From contig NZ_MKKE01000005.1 of assembly GCF_001942305.1 (NCBI RefSeq), forward strand, positions 58,769-122,768: 64,000 nt of DNA, written 5' to 3'. Shown here piece after piece: positions 56,623 through 64,000 of this stretch. The translations under genes and the position numbers were made by a program. Position 1 is the stretch's first letter, and each line of letters starts with the position of its first letter. Under the pieces are notes generated by a model. It saw only the letters and a program-made list of their open reading frames with translations. It did no database searches and was not told the DNA's origin. Source of the stretch: Saccharomonospora sp. CUA-673 (GTDB lineage Bacteria > Actinomycetota > Actinomycetes > Mycobacteriales > Pseudonocardiaceae).

Positions 56623-56871
56623 GTGGAAACGTGGCGGATCATCGCGAGCGCTCTGCTCGGCATCGTCGGGTTCATCGGTGTGCTGATCGTCATGGCGCGC
56701 GTGCGCGAGAAGACCGGCAGCGGGCAGGCGGTCGGCGTCACCGGCCTGGTCGGCGTCACCGCGCTGGCCCTGACCTGCGTACTCGCGTTGACGGTGCTGC
56801 CCGCCGCCGTCGCGTGGGGATTGACGGGCGTCGTGACCGTGATCGTCGCCGTGCTGGCGTTGGCGAGTTGA
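56623..56871 (+). CDS. Small membrane protein
   Basis: An 82-residue protein with three hydrophobic segments ([59 protein letters not shown]) starting at a GTG. It lies 18 bases before the first ArsA-type gene, on the same strand, and 41 bases from the divergent DUF4177 gene. No family is recognised. It might be the first gene of the ArsA operon. Confidence 0.65.
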   Translation: METWRIIASALLGIVGFIGVLIVMARVREKTGSGQAVGVTGLVGVTALALTCVLALTVLPAAVAWGLTGVVTVIVAVLALAS

Positions 56872-56889
56872 TGTCCTACGCTGCTCGGC

Positions 56890-57892
56890 GTGACCACCAC
56901 GCTTGCTGGCTGGACCGACGAGCTCGCCCGAACCCGGCTGCATTTCGTGACCGGCAAGGGCGGCACTGGCAAGACGACGCTCGCCGCCTCCCTGGGGCTC
57001 GCGCTCGCCGGACTGGGCAGGCGGGTGCTGCTGGTCGAGGTCGAGGGGCGCCAGGGCTTTGCGCAGCTGTTCGACACCGAGCCCCTGCCGTACGCCGAGC
57101 AGCGGATCGCGTCCGCGCCGAACGGCGGCGAGGTGCGGGCGCTGCACATCGACGTCGAGGCGGCGCTGCTCGAGTACTTCGAGATGTTCTACAACCTGGG
57201 TTTCGCGGGCCGCACGCTGCGCAGGATGGGCGCGATCGAGTTCGCGACGACGCTCGCGCGGGACTCAGGGACGTCCTGCTCACCGGCAAGATCAAGGAAT
57301 GCGTCGGGCGCACCGACTCCGACGGCAGGCACTTCTACGACGCCGTGGTGGTCGACGCCCCGCCCACCGGCCGGGTGGTGAAGTTCCTCGACGTCACGCG
57401 GGCCCTGACCGACCTGGCCAAGACCGGTCCGATCCGGTCGCAGGCCGACGGCGTCGTGCGGCTGCTGCACTCCGGTGAGACTGCGGTGCACATCGTGACA
57501 CTGCTCGAGGAGATGCCGGTGCGCGAGAGCCTCGAGGCGGTCGCCGAACTGGACGGTGCCGACCTGCGGCCCGGTGCGGTGCTGATCAATCGGGTCCGCC
57601 CGCCGCGGCTGCCCGCCCGGTCGGTGACCGCGGCCGCCGACGGCCGGGTCGATGCCACGCGCATGCGCAAGGGCCTGGTGGCGGCCGGTCTGAACCTGTC
57701 CGACGAGACCCTCGACGGGCTCGTCGCCGAGACCGTCGAGCACGCGAGCCGCGTCCAGGCCGAACAGGCCGCGCGGGAACAGCTCACCGAGAGCGACCTG
57801 CCGTCGCTGGAGCTCGGGGAGCTGTCGGGCGCGTCGACGTCGCCGCGCTGTACGAACTCGCCGAGTCGCTGCGCGCGCAGGGGGTGCGCTGA
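56890..57892 (+). CDS. ArsA/GET3-type ATPase, first of pair (two frameshifts; Rv3679-like)
   Basis: About 334 residues after repair of missing bases near 57264 and 57828. Walker A is [10 protein letters not shown], followed by [18 protein letters not shown] and [17 protein letters not shown] (Walker B and switch). The second repair gives a natural end one base before the start of the partner gene. In M. tuberculosis Rv3679 and Rv3680 form a heteromeric ATPase needed to resist toxic glycerol- and nitric-oxide-related products. Without repair the frame runs into the second gene, giving a false fusion. Confidence 0.87.
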
Positions 57893-57893
57893 C

Positions 57894-59027
57894 GTGGCTC
57901 CGGCGAAGGACCTCGACGTCGACGCGCTGATCGACGACCCGGACACGCGGGTCGTCGTGTGCTGCGGTTCGGGTGGTGTCGGCAAGACGACGACCGCGGC
58001 GTCCCTGGCACTGCGCGCGGCCGAACGCGGCAGGCAGACGGTGGTGTTGACCATCGACCCGGCCCGCAGGCTCGCCCAGGCGCTCGGCCTGCGCGAACTC
58101 GGCAACCACCCGCGGCAGGTCACCGTCGACGGATTCGAACCGGACGGCGAGCTGTGGGCGATGATGCTGGACATGCGCCGCACGTTCGACGACATGGTGC
58201 GGCGGCACGCGGGCCCCGAACGCGCCGAGCAGCTGCTGAGCAACCCCTTCTACCAGACGATCTCCACGTCGTTCTCCGGAACGCAGGAGTACATGGCGAT
58301 GGAGAAGCTGGGCCAGCTCGCGGCGACCGGCGACTGGGACCTGATCGTCGTCGACACCCCACCGAGCCGTTCGGCACTCGACTTCCTCGACGCGCCGAAC
58401 CGGCTCTCGGCCGCGCTCGACGGGCGGATGATCCGCCTGCTCACCGGCCCGGCGCGGGCGGGCACGTGGGGTCTGCGCAAGGTGATGAGCGCGGGCTTGT
58501 CGATGTTCGCCAAGGCCGTGTCGACGATCCTCGGCGGGCAGCTGCTGGCCGACGCGTCGGCGTTCATGCAGGCGTTCGACTCGACGTTCGGCGGCTTCCG
58601 CGAACGCGCGGCCAAGACGCAGGAGCTGCTGCGCTCGGCCGGGACGTCGTTCGTCGTCGTGGCCGCCCCGGAGGCCGACGCCCTGCGCGAGGCGAGCTAC
58701 TTCGTGGAACGGCTGTCGGAGGAGTCGATGCCGCTGGCCGGGCTCGTGGCCAACCGGACGCATCCGGTGCTGGCCGACCTGACCGCCTACGACGCGCTCG
58801 CGGCGGCCGAATCGCTGGAGAAGGGCGGCGCCAACGCGCCGCTGGCCGCGGCCGTGCTGCGCCTGCACGCCGACCGTGTCGAGCTCGCCCGGCGGGAGAC
58901 GCGTCTGCTCGAGCGCTTCACGCGCGCGCATCCGGACGTGCCGGTGACCCGCGTGCCCGCGCTGGCCACGGACGTGCACGACCTCGCGGGGCTACGGGAC
59001 ATCGGGGCCCGCCTGGCCGGCGGGTGA
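57894..59027 (+). CDS. ArsA/GET3-type ATPase, second of pair (Rv3680-like)
   Basis: A 377-residue ATPase starting at a GTG one base after its partner's stop. Walker A is [14 protein letters not shown], then [17 protein letters not shown] and [19 protein letters not shown]. Long helical segments ([31 protein letters not shown]) fit the client-binding part of the Get3 fold. The pair would form a heterodimer in the cytoplasm. It is convergent with whiB4, with a small hairpin between them. Confidence 0.93.
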   Translation: MAPAKDLDVDALIDDPDTRVVVCCGSGGVGKTTTAASLALRAAERGRQTVVLTIDPARRLAQALGLRELGNHPRQVTVDGFEPDGELWAMMLDMRRTFDDMVRRHAGPERAEQLLSNPFYQTISTSFSGTQEYMAMEKLGQLAATGDWDLIVVDTPPSRSALDFLDAPNRLSAALDGRMIRLLTGPARAGTWGLRKVMSAGLSMFAKAVSTILGGQLLADASAFMQAFDSTFGGFRERAAKTQELLRSAGTSFVVVAAPEADALREASYFVERLSEESMPLAGLVANRTHPVLADLTAYDALAAAESLEKGGANAPLAAAVLRLHADRVELARRETRLLERFTRAHPDVPVTRVPALATDVHDLAGLRDIGARLAGG

Positions 59028-59035
59028 GCCGGGCC

Positions 59036-59055
59036 GGGACGCGACACTGCGTCCC
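59036..59055. terminator. Small hairpin between convergent ArsA-type and whiB genes
   Basis: GGGACGC and GCGTCCC pair around a 6-base loop, 9 bases after the ATPase stop and 52 bases beyond the whiB end. Confidence 0.5.
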
Positions 59056-59106
59056 ACCCGAACCCTGGCGAACCGGTGGACCCCGAGGGCCCGCGACGGT
59101 TCGCCG

Positions 59107-59400
59107 TCAGCCGCTCGCGGCCGGTTCGTACTCGCGCTTGGCGGACTCCAACAGATCCGACCAGTTGTCCACCTCGGGACGCTTGCGCAGCAGCGCCCGA
59201 CGTTCGCGTTCGGTCATCCCGCCCCAGACACCGAAGTCGATCCGGTTGTCGAGGGCCTCGGCGAGACATTCGGTCCGCACGGGGCACCCCATGCAGATGA
59301 CCTTGGCGCGGTTCTGTTCGGCGCCGCGGACGAACAACCCGTCCGGGTCGGTGTCCCTGCAAAACGCCTGGATCCGCCAGCTCGACTGGTTGGTGCTCAT
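59107..59400 (-). CDS. whiB4: WhiB-family iron-sulfur regulator, WhiB4-like
   Basis: A 97-residue protein. Four cysteines bind the 4Fe-4S cluster: AFCRDTDPDGLF, then ICMGCPVRTEC (C-x2-C-x5-C). The turn GVWGG and the basic C-terminal helix (TERERRALLRKRPEV) complete the WhiB layout. WhiB4 of M. tuberculosis (Rv3681c) is an oxygen- and redox-responsive DNA-binding protein, in the same position next to ponA2. The ATG at 59400 is chosen; a GTG directly precedes it. About 300 bases of divergent control region separate it from ponA2. Confidence 0.93.
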   Translation of the reverse strand: MSTNQSSWRIQAFCRDTDPDGLFVRGAEQNRAKVICMGCPVRTECLAEALDNRIDFGVWGGMTERERRALLRKRPEVDNWSDLLESAKREYEPAASG

Positions 59401-59702
59401 CACAACCCCCAGCTCCTACCCTGTCGTTCGTGCTCTCACGGTCCCTCCAACGGCGCTTCCCCTGATAGCGCCGTCTCGTGAGGTGTTGACGGACTGTAGG
59501 CGTGGTCGGTTCCCCCGCCAAGCGACGAATTGGGGATTTCTTTTCGCGAATGACCTGACGGTCAACCACAGGTGTCTACAACGTTTCACCCCGAGCGACT
59601 GTGCGGTCCCTACCAATCCGCCATCCGGGTGAGACCGGGTTGCCAGGGGGAGGCGGGCCGAGCCAACCCGCACGTCACGTCCCGAATGCGTACCCTGGTC
59701 AC

Positions 59703-61820
59703 GTGCGCAATCGAAGCGGTCTGCTGAAGATGTTCGGACTCTGCCTGTTGGCCGGCGTCCTGGTCGCGGGCGTCCTGTTCCCCGTCGCCGGGCTCGCCGG
59801 TGTCATCTCCAACCAGGCGAGCGAGACCGTCGAGTCGACCTCGGCCGAACTCGCGGACGAACCGCCGCCCCAGCTGACGACGATCACCGACAAGAACGGC
59901 GAGCCGATCGCGACGCTGTACGACCAGTACCGCGTGCCCACCGCCCCGGACGAGATCTCCGACGCGATGAAGTGGGCGCTCATGTCCATCGAGGACCGCC
60001 GCTTCTACGAGCACAACGGCGTCGACTGGAAGGGCACGCTGCGCGCCGCGGTCAGCAACAGCTCCGGCGGCGACACGCAGGGCGCCTCGACGCTCACCCA
60101 GCAGTACGTGAAGAACTACCTGATCAACGTCATCCACCGCGACGACGAGCTCGGGCAGCAGCGCGCACAGGAACAGACCATCGGTCGCAAGCTCAAGGAA
60201 GCGCGCATCGCCATCCAGCTCGAGACCCGGATGAGCAAGGAGGAGCTGCTCGCCGGGTACCTGAACGTCGTCGAGTTCTCCCGCCAGATCTACGGCGTCG
60301 GCGCCGCCGCGCGCGCCTACTTCGACACCACGCCCGACCAGCTCGACGTCAAGCAGTCCGCGCTGCTGGCCGGCATGGTCAACAACCCGGCCGTCAACGA
60401 CCCGTGGAGCAACCCGGAGGCCGCGACCCAGCGGCGCAACATCGTGCTCGACTCGATGGTCGACAACCGCAAGCTCGCCGAGGAGGACGCCGAGCGGATC
60501 AAGAACGAGCCGCTGGGTGTCGTGCCGGGCGGGCCGAACAAGCCCGCCGCCAACTGCGTCGGCGCCGGTCCCGAGCACGGCTTCTTCTGTCAGTACGTCG
60601 AGGACTACCTGACGACGCACGGCATGGACAAGGAGGAGCTCTACAGCGGCGGGTACACCGTGCGCACGACCCTCGACCGGCAGGCCAACCGCATCGCCAA
60701 ACGCGCCGCCGAGGAGCAGGTGTCGAAGACGCAGGACAACGTCGCCAACACGTTGTCACTGGTCACGCCCGGCAAGGACCGGCACGAGGTCGTCGCGCTC
60801 GCGGCCAACCGCGACTACGGCATCGACAAGGAGGCGGGCCAGACCATCTACGCCCTGCCCTCCAGCACCGCGAACGTGACCGGCGCCGGCTCGGCGTACA
60901 AGATCTTCACCGCCGCGGCCGCCATGCAACAGGGCCTCGGCATCTTCGACTCGCTGCCCTCTCCCGGCTCGTACACCTCGTCGCGGTACACCAACGCGGG
61001 CCAGCCCTACACCGTCGGCAACGCCAGCGACAGCTACCCGGCGAACATGAACCTGCAGACGGCGTTGGCCACCTCGCCCAACACCACGTTCGTGCACCTG
61101 CTCGACCGCACCGGCATCCGGCCCGTCCTCGACATGGCCTACCGCCTCGGCATGCGCAGCACGATGACGTCCAACGCCGCCAACGGCGGACCCGTCGACG
61201 CGGGCAACGAGAGCAACGCGTGGGGCATGGAGCAGCGCGAGTTCTACGGTCCGCGGGAGAACTCACGCGGCATGCCGGCGTTCACCCTCGGCGTCAGCCC
61301 CACCAACCCGCTCGAGATGGCCAACGTCGCCGCGACGATCATGAGCGGCGGCACCTGGTGCCCGCCGACCCCGATCGCCGAGGTCACCGACCGCAACGGC
61401 CAGCCCGTGTCGATCGAGGAAGAGCCCTGCGAACAGGCCGTCAACGAGGACCTGGCCAACAGCCTCGCCGAGGCCATGAGCCAGGACAGCGTCAACGGCG
61501 GCACCTCCGCCGCGGCCGCCTCCGACGTCGGCTGGACCCGGCCGATGATCGGCAAGACCGGAACCACCCAGTCGAACGCCTCCGCCGCGTTCGTCGGCGC
61601 CACGCCGCAGATGGCGGGCGCGTCGATGGTGTTCAAGCCCGACAACCCGGCGGGCGGCATCGTCGACGGCGGACCCGGCAACGTCTACTCCGTCGGCGAA
61701 GGCAACGGCAACATCTTCGGTGGCCGGACACCCGCGCGGACCTGGTACACCGCGATGAACCAGATCCTCGAGGGCCAGCCCGAACGGCCGCTGCCCAGCG
61801 CCAGCCCGCGCTACGAGTAA
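59703..61820 (+). CDS. ponA2: Class A penicillin-binding protein, PonA2-like
   Basis: A 705-residue bifunctional peptidoglycan synthase. The GTG at 59703 opens a short cytoplasmic part and one membrane helix. The glycosyltransferase (GT51) domain shows SIEDRRFYEHNGVDWKG and QGASTLTQQYVKN. The transpeptidase has S-A-Y-K (GAGSAYKIFTAAAAMQQ), SPN and KTGTT. M. tuberculosis PonA2 ends in a PASTA domain, but here the chain stops soon after the transpeptidase (LPSASPRYE). It is followed 18 bases later by the metallophosphoesterase. Confidence 0.94.
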   Translation: MRNRSGLLKMFGLCLLAGVLVAGVLFPVAGLAGVISNQASETVESTSAELADEPPPQLTTITDKNGEPIATLYDQYRVPTAPDEISDAMKWALMSIEDRRFYEHNGVDWKGTLRAAVSNSSGGDTQGASTLTQQYVKNYLINVIHRDDELGQQRAQEQTIGRKLKEARIAIQLETRMSKEELLAGYLNVVEFSRQIYGVGAAARAYFDTTPDQLDVKQSALLAGMVNNPAVNDPWSNPEAATQRRNIVLDSMVDNRKLAEEDAERIKNEPLGVVPGGPNKPAANCVGAGPEHGFFCQYVEDYLTTHGMDKEELYSGGYTVRTTLDRQANRIAKRAAEEQVSKTQDNVANTLSLVTPGKDRHEVVALAANRDYGIDKEAGQTIYALPSSTANVTGAGSAYKIFTAAAAMQQGLGIFDSLPSPGSYTSSRYTNAGQPYTVGNASDSYPANMNLQTALATSPNTTFVHLLDRTGIRPVLDMAYRLGMRSTMTSNAANGGPVDAGNESNAWGMEQREFYGPRENSRGMPAFTLGVSPTNPLEMANVAATIMSGGTWCPPTPIAEVTDRNGQPVSIEEEPCEQAVNEDLANSLAEAMSQDSVNGGTSAAAASDVGWTRPMIGKTGTTQSNASAAFVGATPQMAGASMVFKPDNPAGGIVDGGPGNVYSVGEGNGNIFGGRTPARTWYTAMNQILEGQPERPLPSASPRYE

Positions 61821-61838
61821 GAGAGTCCAGAGAATCCG

Positions 61839-62791
61839 TTGAAGCGCCTCCTGACCACCACCGCGGCCGCCGGAGCAGCGACGCTCGCCTACGCCGTCGG
61901 CATCGAACGCAGGAACTGGACGTTGCGCACCGGGCAGCTGCCCGTCCTCGACGACGACGCCTACCCGGTGCGCATCCTGCACATCTCCGACCTGCACATG
62001 CTGCCCGGGCAGAAGTCCAAGCAACGCTGGGTCGCCGAACTCGACGAACTCGAACCCGACCTCGTCGTCAACACCGGCGACAACCTCGCCCACCCGCGAG
62101 CCGTGCCGTCCGTGCTCAACGCGCTCGGCCCGCTGCTCGAACGGCCCGGCATCTTCATCTTCGGCAGCAACGACTACTACGCGCCCAAACCGAAGAATCC
62201 CGCCCGCTACCTCATGCCCAAGGGCCGCAAGAAACGCATCCACGGCAACCACCTGCCCTGGCGCGACCTGCGCGCCGCGTTCCTCGAACACGGCTGGCAG
62301 GACCTCACCCACCACCGCACCACGTTCGACGTCGCAGGCAGCGCATCTTCGCCGCCGGCGTCGACGACCCCCACCTGCGCCGAGACCGCTTCAGCGAGAT
62401 CGCCGGACCCGTCGACGAGGAGATCGTCCTCAAACTCGGCATCACCCACTCGCCCGAACCGCGCGTGCTCGACCCGTTCGCCACCGAGGGCTACGACCTC
62501 GTCCTCGCCGGCCACACCCACGGCGGGCAACTCCGCATCCCCGGTATCGGCGCACTCGTCACCAACTGCGAACTCGACCGCTCCCGCGCCCGCGGCATCT
62601 CCCGCTGGGGCTCCGACATGTGGCTGCACGTCTCCGCGGGCCTCGGCACCTCGCCGTACGCACCGGCACGATTCGCCTGCCCGCCCGAAGCCACCCTGCT
62701 CACCCTCGTGCCCCGCGGCACCGACCCGTCCCGCAAAGCCACCAGGACCCGAAGGACCACCCGCCGCAAGGCGCGCAGCGAGGTCCGCTAA
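61839..62791 (+). CDS. Metallophosphoesterase (one frameshift; Rv3683-like)
   Basis: About 317 residues from a TTG start. The calcineurin-like metal motifs are ILHISDLHM, VVNTGDNLAHP, FGSNDYY (GNHD-equivalent, Asn and Asp kept) and, after repair of a missing base near 62338, LAGHTHGGQLRIPG. The N-terminal hydrophobic stretch suggests membrane attachment. Related enzymes act on phosphoesters of lipid A-like or nucleotide substrates; the specificity here is unknown. It is paired with ponA2 as in M. tuberculosis. Confidence 0.88.
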
Positions 62792-62858
62792 ACTAGTCGG
62801 CGACCCGCTCACCGGGGAACTCTCCCGGTGAACAGCATCGAACAGATGCAGCACCAAT

Positions 62859-62932
62859 CGGGGTGTGGCGCAGCTTGGTAGCGTGCCTCGTTCGGGTCGA
62901 GGAGGTCGTGGGTTCAAATCCCGCCACCCCGA
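62859..62932 (+). tRNA. tRNA-Pro (anticodon CGG)
   Basis: A full cloverleaf: acceptor CGGGGTG pairs with CACCCCG, D-loop with TTGGTAG, anticodon stem CCTCG/CGAGG around TTCGGGT (anticodon CGG, reading CCG), and T-loop GGTTCAAATCC. CCA is not encoded. An intrinsic terminator follows directly. Confidence 0.95.
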
Positions 62933-62933
62933 C

Positions 62934-62985
62934 GAAGGAGGGAGACCTCTGCCCACGGAATGCGTGGGCGGGGGTCTCCTTCTTT
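62934..62985 (+). terminator. Intrinsic terminator of tRNA-Pro
   Basis: GGAGACC and GGTCTCC enclose a second GCCCAC/GTGGGC stem and are followed by TTCTTTATT, one of few T-rich terminators in the window. Confidence 0.85.
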
Positions 62986-63129
62986 ATTACTGTGGGGGCC
63001 CAGCCCCCACACCCCCAGACCGGCGGGCTCCGCCCCCGGACCCCCTGCCTGTGGTTGCGTTTCGTTCGTTTCCTTGCGTTGGGTGTGGGGGTTCGGCCGA
63101 GTTCGCTGCGCTCACCGGCCTCCGTTCCT

Positions 63130-63213
63130 CGCCGTGTCAGCACCTCACGTCGCCGTGTCAGCGTTTCGCGTCGCCGTGTCAGCACCTCACGTCGCCGTGT
63201 TGGCATCCTGCGT
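63130..63213. repeat. Four tandem 21-bp repeats downstream of tRNA-Pro
   Basis: Units start at 63130, 63151, 63172 and 63193. Units 1 and 3 are identical, CGCCGTGTCAGCACCTCACG plus T. All keep CGCCGTGT and CGT at the unit ends, while the middle varies. The block is non-coding as far as I can see. Confidence 0.85.
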
Positions 63214-63223
63214 CGGGGTGGGG

Positions 63224-63276
63224 GCTCCCGAGGGCCCTTTGGTTGCGTTGAGTGCGACCATCGGGCCCTCGGGAGC
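63224..63276. repeat. Dispersed palindromic terminator-like repeat, copy 4
   Basis: Outer arms GCTCCCGAGGGCCC/GGGCCCTCGGGAGC pair perfectly. Two inner positions pair as G-U on the plus strand only. It lies 17 bases beyond the LamG gene end. Confidence 0.8.
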
Positions 63277-63293
63277 TTCGGGTGGCGGGTGGG

Positions 63294-63908
63294 TCAGTTG
63301 GCTTGGAACCTTGCGTATTGATCGGCGATCGTCGTGGGGGTCGCCGCCTTGTCCAGGAACATCAACGAATCCATCCGGCAGTTACACGGATTCTTCTCCG
63401 CATCGTTCTGCGGATAACTACCGCCGATCTTGATGCCCCGCGGGTTCGTCGCACTCGACGGCGAACCGTCCACCTGCCACGGATCCCCGTCCTTGACGTA
63501 GAAACCGGGCACCGGCTCGCCGTTGCGATACAACGCCATCTCGCCCGACGTGTAGTCGAACGTCGCCGCCAGATGCACCCACTCGCCCTGCGGCAGCAGC
63601 TCACGCCAATCCTGCTGCGCGGCGAACATCTGCGACTCACCGCCGTCCAGACGCCGGCCGAGAGCCACCAATCGCATCTCGCCGTCGACCTCGATCAACT
63701 CCAACAACGCGCGCACATCGTGGCCGTCCGAATCGCCACTCAACACCCCGGCCAACCCGACCGAGTTGTACCGCGCGCCCGGCTCACCCGCCGACGGATC
63801 GGGACTCGGGTTCTCACCCGTCATCTTCACCCAACCCATCACCGTGATCCCGTCGACCGCATTGAACGCCTTCAACGACTCCACACCGTCCGCGTCGCCG
63901 TCCTGACT
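63294..63908 (-). pseudogene. LamG/jelly-roll domain gene fragment, cut off at its 5' side by an insertion sequence
   Basis: The remaining about 204 residues are a concanavalin A-like LamG domain: FNAVDGITVMGWVKMTGE, then QGEWVHLAATFDYTSGEMALYRNGEPV and PRGIKIGGSYPQNDAEKNPCNCRMDSLMFLDKA. The open frame continues upstream through SQDGDADGVESLK and then meets a TAA that belongs to the inserted element, so no signal peptide or upstream domains remain. A GTG at 63884 could still start a fragment, without a ribosome site. Such domains usually form parts of large secreted proteins. The original N-terminal part may lie beyond the element, outside the window. Confidence 0.75.
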
Positions 63909-64000
63909 GGGCCCCGTTTGGTGGTCCAGTGGTTATGAGAGTGCGGGTTGGTTGGTGATCCACTGCTCGCGGAAGGTGGTCGGGGGTTGGCCGCCGAGCG
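63909..64000 (-). mobile_element. End of an insertion sequence entering from the right edge
   Basis: The LamG frame stops abruptly here, and the next bases on the plus strand read GCCCCGTTTGGTGGTCCA, a plausible terminal inverted repeat, followed by the 3' end of a transposase-like frame. The exact border (63909-63912) is a guess, as the other end is not in the window. Confidence 0.6.
63933..64000 (-). CDS. Transposase C-terminus (partial)
   Basis: The last 21-22 codons of a minus-strand gene that begins beyond the window. The peptide LGGQPPTTFREQW followed by eight residues and TAA resembles the end of DDE integrase-type transposases (IS3/IS481 group), where an S-A-L-G-G-x-x-P-x-x-F pattern closes the protein. 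The family cannot be settled from so few residues. Confidence 0.55.
   Translation of the reverse strand, partial: LGGQPPTTFREQWITNQPALS

Noticed and set aside
56631..59027. 798-residue apparent fusion of two ArsA-type ATPases
   Set aside because: Two single-base losses in the first gene place part of it in the frame of the second. Repair gives separate genes one base apart, as in mycobacteria.
59972..62791. 939-residue open frame overlapping ponA2 and the metallophosphoesterase
   Set aside because: It is the out-of-frame shadow of ponA2 (Arg/Pro/His-rich) that happens to join the true second half of the frameshifted metallophosphoesterase.
63130..63213. 21-bp repeats as a CRISPR array
   Set aside because: The units are directly adjacent, with no spacers of 25-40 bases and no cas genes nearby.
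62863..63433. Open frames crossing tRNA-Pro and the 21-bp repeats
   Set aside because: They overlap a clear tRNA, a terminator and tandem repeats, and their Arg/Ser-rich products look like artefacts.

Overview
The window is high-GC actinobacterial DNA, most likely from a member of the Pseudonocardiaceae (Saccharomonospora, Prauserella or Amycolatopsis type). The evidence is the very GC-rich third codon positions, frequent GTG starts, 4-bp ATGA/GTGA gene overlaps, a WhiB protein, an Flp/Tad locus of mycobacterial type, an MFS/dTMP-kinase fusion and a close Crp (Rv3676-like) orthologue. From memory of the M. tuberculosis map, the gene order follows Rv3644c to Rv3683: holB, topA, helicase, Rv3654c-3660c pilus genes, 6C RNA, Rv3661, Rv3662c, acs, Rv3669, ephE, marP, CoA-Nudix, thioredoxin, nth, Rv3675, crp, Rv3677c, ridA, Rv3678A, the ArsA pair, whiB4, ponA2 and Rv3683. 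Lineage-specific genes are inserted between these blocks.

Layout. 1-6.2 kb (minus): start of holB, MFS/dTMP kinase-like fusion, membrane protein, topA. 6.5-10.1 kb: TipA-like MerR regulator, DUF418 membrane protein with a TetR regulator, lipoprotein. 10.3-16 kb: proton-pumping pyrophosphatase, DUF1998-type helicase, primase/polymerase-like protein. 16.3-21.4 kb (minus): the Flp/Tad pilus operon led by ssd, with the 6C RNA upstream and a SerB-like HAD phosphatase divergent. 23-30 kb (plus): a cell-wall recycling cluster (NagZ-like, NamZ-like and AmiE-like enzymes, then MurR-like regulator and MurQ). 30-40 kb: phosphoribosyltransferase operon, acs, surface protein, L,D-transpeptidase, AT-hook protein with a possible SOS box, OsmC, VIT-family transporter, POT peptide transporter, holin-like protein, EphE-like protein. 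41-45.4 kb: TetR plus two-gene ABC exporter and an alpha/beta-hydrolase. 45.5-48.9 kb (minus): nth, thioredoxin, Nudix, marP, translationally coupled. 49-62.8 kb: crp, MFS transporter, MBL and Nudix hydrolases, two tandem paralogues of an unrecognised family, ridA, ArsA ATPase pair, whiB4, ponA2, metallophosphoesterase. The right end holds tRNA-Pro(CGG), short tandem repeats and a LamG gene cut by an insertion sequence that runs off the edge.

Quality note. Fourteen otherwise well-conserved genes are broken by 20 single-base frameshifts (19 apparent losses, 1 gain), including topA, hppA, nth, tadA and murQ. The residues on both sides remain conserved, so these are most likely sequence errors, and I annotate such genes as whole CDSs with the approximate break points.

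The most interesting items are: the Bacillus-like muropeptide recycling cluster; a degenerate P-loop in the fused thymidylate kinase; four copies of a dispersed palindromic terminator-like repeat, two of which pair by G-U on one strand only; the tandem unknown paralogues at 54-56 kb; two alpha/beta-hydrolases lacking the nucleophile residue; and the AT-hook protein with a LexA-like box.
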